DNA of 8,401 nucleotides from Omnitrophica WOR_2 bacterium RBG_13_41_10 (lineage in GTDB: Bacteria; Omnitrophota; Gorgyraeia; Gygaellales; Profunditerraquicolaceae): positions 5,234 through 13,634 of the forward strand of contig MHGH01000009.1 of the NCBI GenBank assembly GCA_001805465.1. Reading direction: 5' to 3'. Positions 6,266-8,401 of the stretch are shown here, one piece after another. The notes beneath the pieces are model-generated. The model searched no databases. It saw nothing but the letters and a program-made list of their open reading frames with translations, and was not told the DNA's origin. Position numbers and translations under genes: made by a program. The stretch's first letter is position 1, and each line of letters begins with the position of its first letter.

Positions 6266-6331
6266 ATGTCTGATATACCCAGGATTATGCTAAAACAAAA
6301 GATTTCGCTACTTGCTTTCGGGATTATTATT
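6266..6331 (+). repeat. Direct repeat copy B (gene-start duplication, intact gene)
   Basis: This is the downstream member of the pair with 3467-3532, offset by exactly 2,799 bases and ungapped, with 58 of 66 bases identical. It encodes the N-terminus and the beginning of the membrane anchor of the intact SGNH/TPR protein. Upstream of the start codon the two copies differ, and only this one continues into a full-length gene. Confidence 0.88.
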
Positions 6332-8020
6332 GCTTTGATTATTTTAGAGGTTGCCTTGCGCCTATTTGGTAATTTTTACTTATATGGCCAGGCCCAGCGG
6401 AATAAAATTGCGCTAGAGCAGTGGGGAAAATTCCGGATATTATGCCTGGGAGAGTCCACTACCGCTTTGGGAGGGCCGGATTCTTATCCCAGGCAGTTAG
6501 GCAGGTTGCTGCGCCAGCGGCTGCCAGGTAAGGGAATCCGCATCGTCAACAAAGCCATCCCCGGTATCACTACTATCACTATCCTTGATAACCTGCAGCA
6601 TTACCTCGATGAATATGGCCCGCGGATGGTCATCGTGATGATGGGGATCAACGCCCAGGAGCAGTTGCTCTTCCCGGAAATTTCGGACAAGAGCTTATTG
6701 CGCTGGGGTAAAGACAAAATAAAGTATACGCGTATATACAAGCTGATGCGTTTCTGTAAAACAGTAATGCAAGAGAAAGAAATATTGCGGAATATTTATC
6801 TTCAGCGCGCAAAATTTTATATAGAAACCGATGACGACGAAAGAACCGAGGAGGCGTTTAGGAAAGCAATAAAAACGATGCCCCATGACCCCGATGCTTA
6901 TCTTGAATTCGCCAGGTATTTTCAGGAAATCAAAGATGACCTGAATCAGGCCGAGGAACAGTTTATGCGCGCCCTGATAGTCAGCCCCACGGCATACGAC
7001 GAGTACCTCGATTTCGGATTATATTGCCAGAAGCAGGGAAAATACCTTCAGGCAGAGAGGGTTTTTAAGAATATCATCACATTATCGTCGGTCCGGCCGC
7101 AGGCGCATACGCAGTTAGGGCTTTTGTATATTTTAGAAGAGAGGTTAGAAGAGGCAGAGAGGGTACTCGAGGAAAATTACGAGAACTTTTCCCGGGATTA
7201 TGAGGTTATTCTGGCTTTAGCAACTCTCTATCAGGTGCGGGGCAATTTAGCTTCGGCAGAAGAATTATTTTTAAAGGCAGTAGATATCAATCCCGAACCA
7301 GAGGCATATATATATCTTAACCAGTGCTATAATTTACAGGGTAAATATGAAGAAGCCGAGGAGCGGTTAAAGAGAGCCTTCGCCAGGTATCCGAGAAATA
7401 TCGAACTGCATATAGAATTATCCAGGTGTTATACGGCGCAAAAAGATTTTTCCCGCGCAGAGGAGGTCTTAAAGAAGGCATCAAAGATGGACCCGATGGA
7501 GGACGAGATATTTGTTGAGCTGGCCTGGTTGTATCATGCGCAAAATAACGAAGTATCGGCTGAGGAGTGCCTGCGCCATGTCCTGAATATAGACCCCGGC
7601 AACGAGAGCTTGCTGGATGAGCTGACGAAGTATTACGACAAACGAAATAAATCCCTGGAAAACGATGAAATCATCCAGGGCTTTGTCCAGGCATACAAGA
7701 GTACGGATAATTATCCTGCCTCGACAAAGAGGCGTTACCGCAAATTAAGGGATATAGTATTGGCCAGGGGCATAACTTTGGTCTGCGTGCAGTATCCGCG
7801 CAGGCGCCTCCAGCCGTTGAAGGACATTCTGGGTTCTAAGAAACTGATTATTTTCGTGGATAACGAGAAGATTTTTAATGAGGCGGTAGCCAAAGGCAGG
7901 TATGAGGATTATTTCACTGACCGCTTTGCCGGGGACTTCGGGCACTGCACTGAAAAAGGAAACCGCCTTTTAGCAGAGAATATAGCGGAAGCGCTCTTAA
8001 GGGAGTATTTTCATAAATGA
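6266..8020 (+). CDS. Membrane-anchored SGNH/GDSL-fold esterase or acyltransferase interrupted by a TPR domain
   Basis: The 584-residue protein starts with a short cytoplasmic tail and a membrane anchor (about 14-33). SGNH block I follows as ILCLGESTT (Ser64), block II as NKAIPGITT (Gly100) and block III as MVIVMMGIN (Asn129). From about 185 to 455 there are eight TPR units, seen as A-E/A-F-like positions near 197, 229, 263, 297, 331, 364, 398 and 432, spaced 32-34 residues apart. The SGNH fold then resumes with TLVCVQYP (504-511) and closes with DFGHCTEKGN (Asp557, His560), giving a complete Ser-Asp-His set. The TPR array is therefore inserted inside one catalytic domain. SGNH proteins in exopolysaccharide loci commonly add or remove acetyl groups on glycans, while the TPRs would bind partner proteins. 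The start is ATG; a diverged copy of its first codons lies at 3467. The stop overlaps the next gene's start (ATGA). Confidence 0.9.
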   Translation: MSDIPRIMLKQKISLLAFGIIIALIILEVALRLFGNFYLYGQAQRNKIALEQWGKFRILCLGESTTALGGPDSYPRQLGRLLRQRLPGKGIRIVNKAIPGITTITILDNLQHYLDEYGPRMVIVMMGINAQEQLLFPEISDKSLLRWGKDKIKYTRIYKLMRFCKTVMQEKEILRNIYLQRAKFYIETDDDERTEEAFRKAIKTMPHDPDAYLEFARYFQEIKDDLNQAEEQFMRALIVSPTAYDEYLDFGLYCQKQGKYLQAERVFKNIITLSSVRPQAHTQLGLLYILEERLEEAERVLEENYENFSRDYEVILALATLYQVRGNLASAEELFLKAVDINPEPEAYIYLNQCYNLQGKYEEAEERLKRAFARYPRNIELHIELSRCYTAQKDFSRAEEVLKKASKMDPMEDEIFVELAWLYHAQNNEVSAEECLRHVLNIDPGNESLLDELTKYYDKRNKSLENDEIIQGFVQAYKSTDNYPASTKRRYRKLRDIVLARGITLVCVQYPRRRLQPLKDILGSKKLIIFVDNEKIFNEAVAKGRYEDYFTDRFAGDFGHCTEKGNRLLAENIAEALLREYFHK

Positions 8021-8401
8021 AAAAGCATAAGAAGATAGAATCTTTCTTAAGAGAGTGGATTTTGAAAATAGCGCATTTTTTCTGGTTATGTTTACCCCAC
8101 AAGCTGCAGTTTATAATTCTTGACCTCGGCAGAATATTTTATTACGGCCACGCATCTGCCTTGTATAGGAAAAAAAATATTCAGGAGCCGAAGTACCCGG
8201 CGGATAAAGTCGAGTTCCCCGTCAAAAAAAAATCCTTTGTCTCCATTATCATCCCTACTTTTAATAATCCCTACAAATTAAAGGGTTGTTTGGATGCGCT
8301 TAAAAATAATACCCAGTATAAAGATTATGAGGTTATCCTGGCGGATAATAATAATTGCGATAAGAAAAGTTTAGAGATTATTAAGGAATCAGGGCATAAA
8401 G
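8017..8401 (+). CDS. Family 2 glycosyltransferase, N-terminal part (3' truncated by window)
   Basis: The start codon overlaps the upstream stop in an ATGA arrangement, with AAGGGAG at 7999-8005, eleven bases upstream, as a ribosome binding site. The 128 visible residues have a basic, partly hydrophobic N-terminal extension (1-70) without a catalytic motif. The GT-A nucleotide-binding start follows: FVSIIIPTFNNPYKLKGCLDALKNNTQYKDYEVILADNNN (74-113). This is standard for GT2 rhamnosyl- or other glycan-chain transferases, although the usual DNGSTD is replaced by ADNNNCD. The long N-terminal extension may hold a membrane-associating helix or part of a second domain. The catalytic DXD and acceptor region lie beyond the window, so specificity is unknown. 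A run of nine A at 8224-8232 encodes three lysines right before the catalytic domain. Confidence 0.88.
   Translation, partial: MKKHKKIESFLREWILKIAHFFWLCLPHKLQFIILDLGRIFYYGHASALYRKKNIQEPKYPADKVEFPVKKKSFVSIIIPTFNNPYKLKGCLDALKNNTQYKDYEVILADNNNCDKKSLEIIKESGHK

Noticed and set aside
7745..8102. Antisense short frames opposite the SGNH/TPR end and second glycosyltransferase start
   Set aside because: They run opposite conserved coding sequence, including the catalytic DFGH, and have no support of their own.
1..8401. RNA genes, CRISPR arrays, riboswitches or rho-independent terminators
   Set aside because: No tRNA-like folds, regularly spaced repeats, or GC-rich hairpins followed by T runs were seen. 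The gaps between genes are too short for most such elements.

Overview
All genes in this window lie on the + strand and are tightly packed, as in one long operon. The content is a cell-surface polysaccharide locus: two family 2 glycosyltransferases (both cut by the window edges), a cobalamin-binding radical SAM enzyme, a two-component ABC-2 polysaccharide exporter (Wzm/Wzt type), and a membrane-anchored SGNH-fold esterase or acyltransferase with a large TPR insert. Mixed GC content and the gene types suggest an uncultivated Gram-negative-like lineage such as Omnitrophota or a related phylum. That placement is an impression, not something the sequence proves.

Layout: 3-524 is the C-terminal part of a DPM1-like glycosyltransferase. 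It overlaps by 20 bases the B12/radical SAM gene (505-1896). The exporter permease (1928-2704) and ATPase (2707-3447) follow, with only 2 bases between them. Positions 3467-3553 hold a 28-codon broken gene start with an excellent ribosome binding site. Next comes a two-gene segment: a GDPD-like phosphodiesterase (3560-4414) and an LTA-synthase-like membrane sulfatase-fold protein (4430-6187). A 78-base spacer leads to the SGNH/TPR gene (6266-8020), whose stop overlaps the start of a second GT2 (8017 to the window end).

The most interesting signal is at the edges of the two-gene segment. The 28-codon remnant at 3467 is a diverged copy of the first 22 or so codons of the intact SGNH/TPR gene at 6266, with 58 of 66 bases identical, no gaps and an offset of 2,799 bases. 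The GDPD and LtaS-like genes therefore sit between two copies of the same gene start, as if a glycerophosphate-chemistry cassette had entered, or replaced a paralog, behind the exporter. The strongest Shine-Dalgarno sequence of the locus now serves the remnant. Loss of the 2,799-base unit would put the intact gene directly behind it.

Working model (inference): the glycosyltransferases build a lipid-linked glycan and the ABC pair exports it. The SGNH/TPR protein edits or transfers acyl groups outside the cytoplasmic membrane. The LtaS-like/GDPD pair would add or remove phosphoglycerol-type groups. Several catalytic positions are atypical: Phe for the metal-ligand His in the LtaS-like protein, Gln at the ATPase H-loop, and Gly for the first Asp of the DXD in the first glycosyltransferase. 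Some of these proteins may therefore be divergent or inactive.
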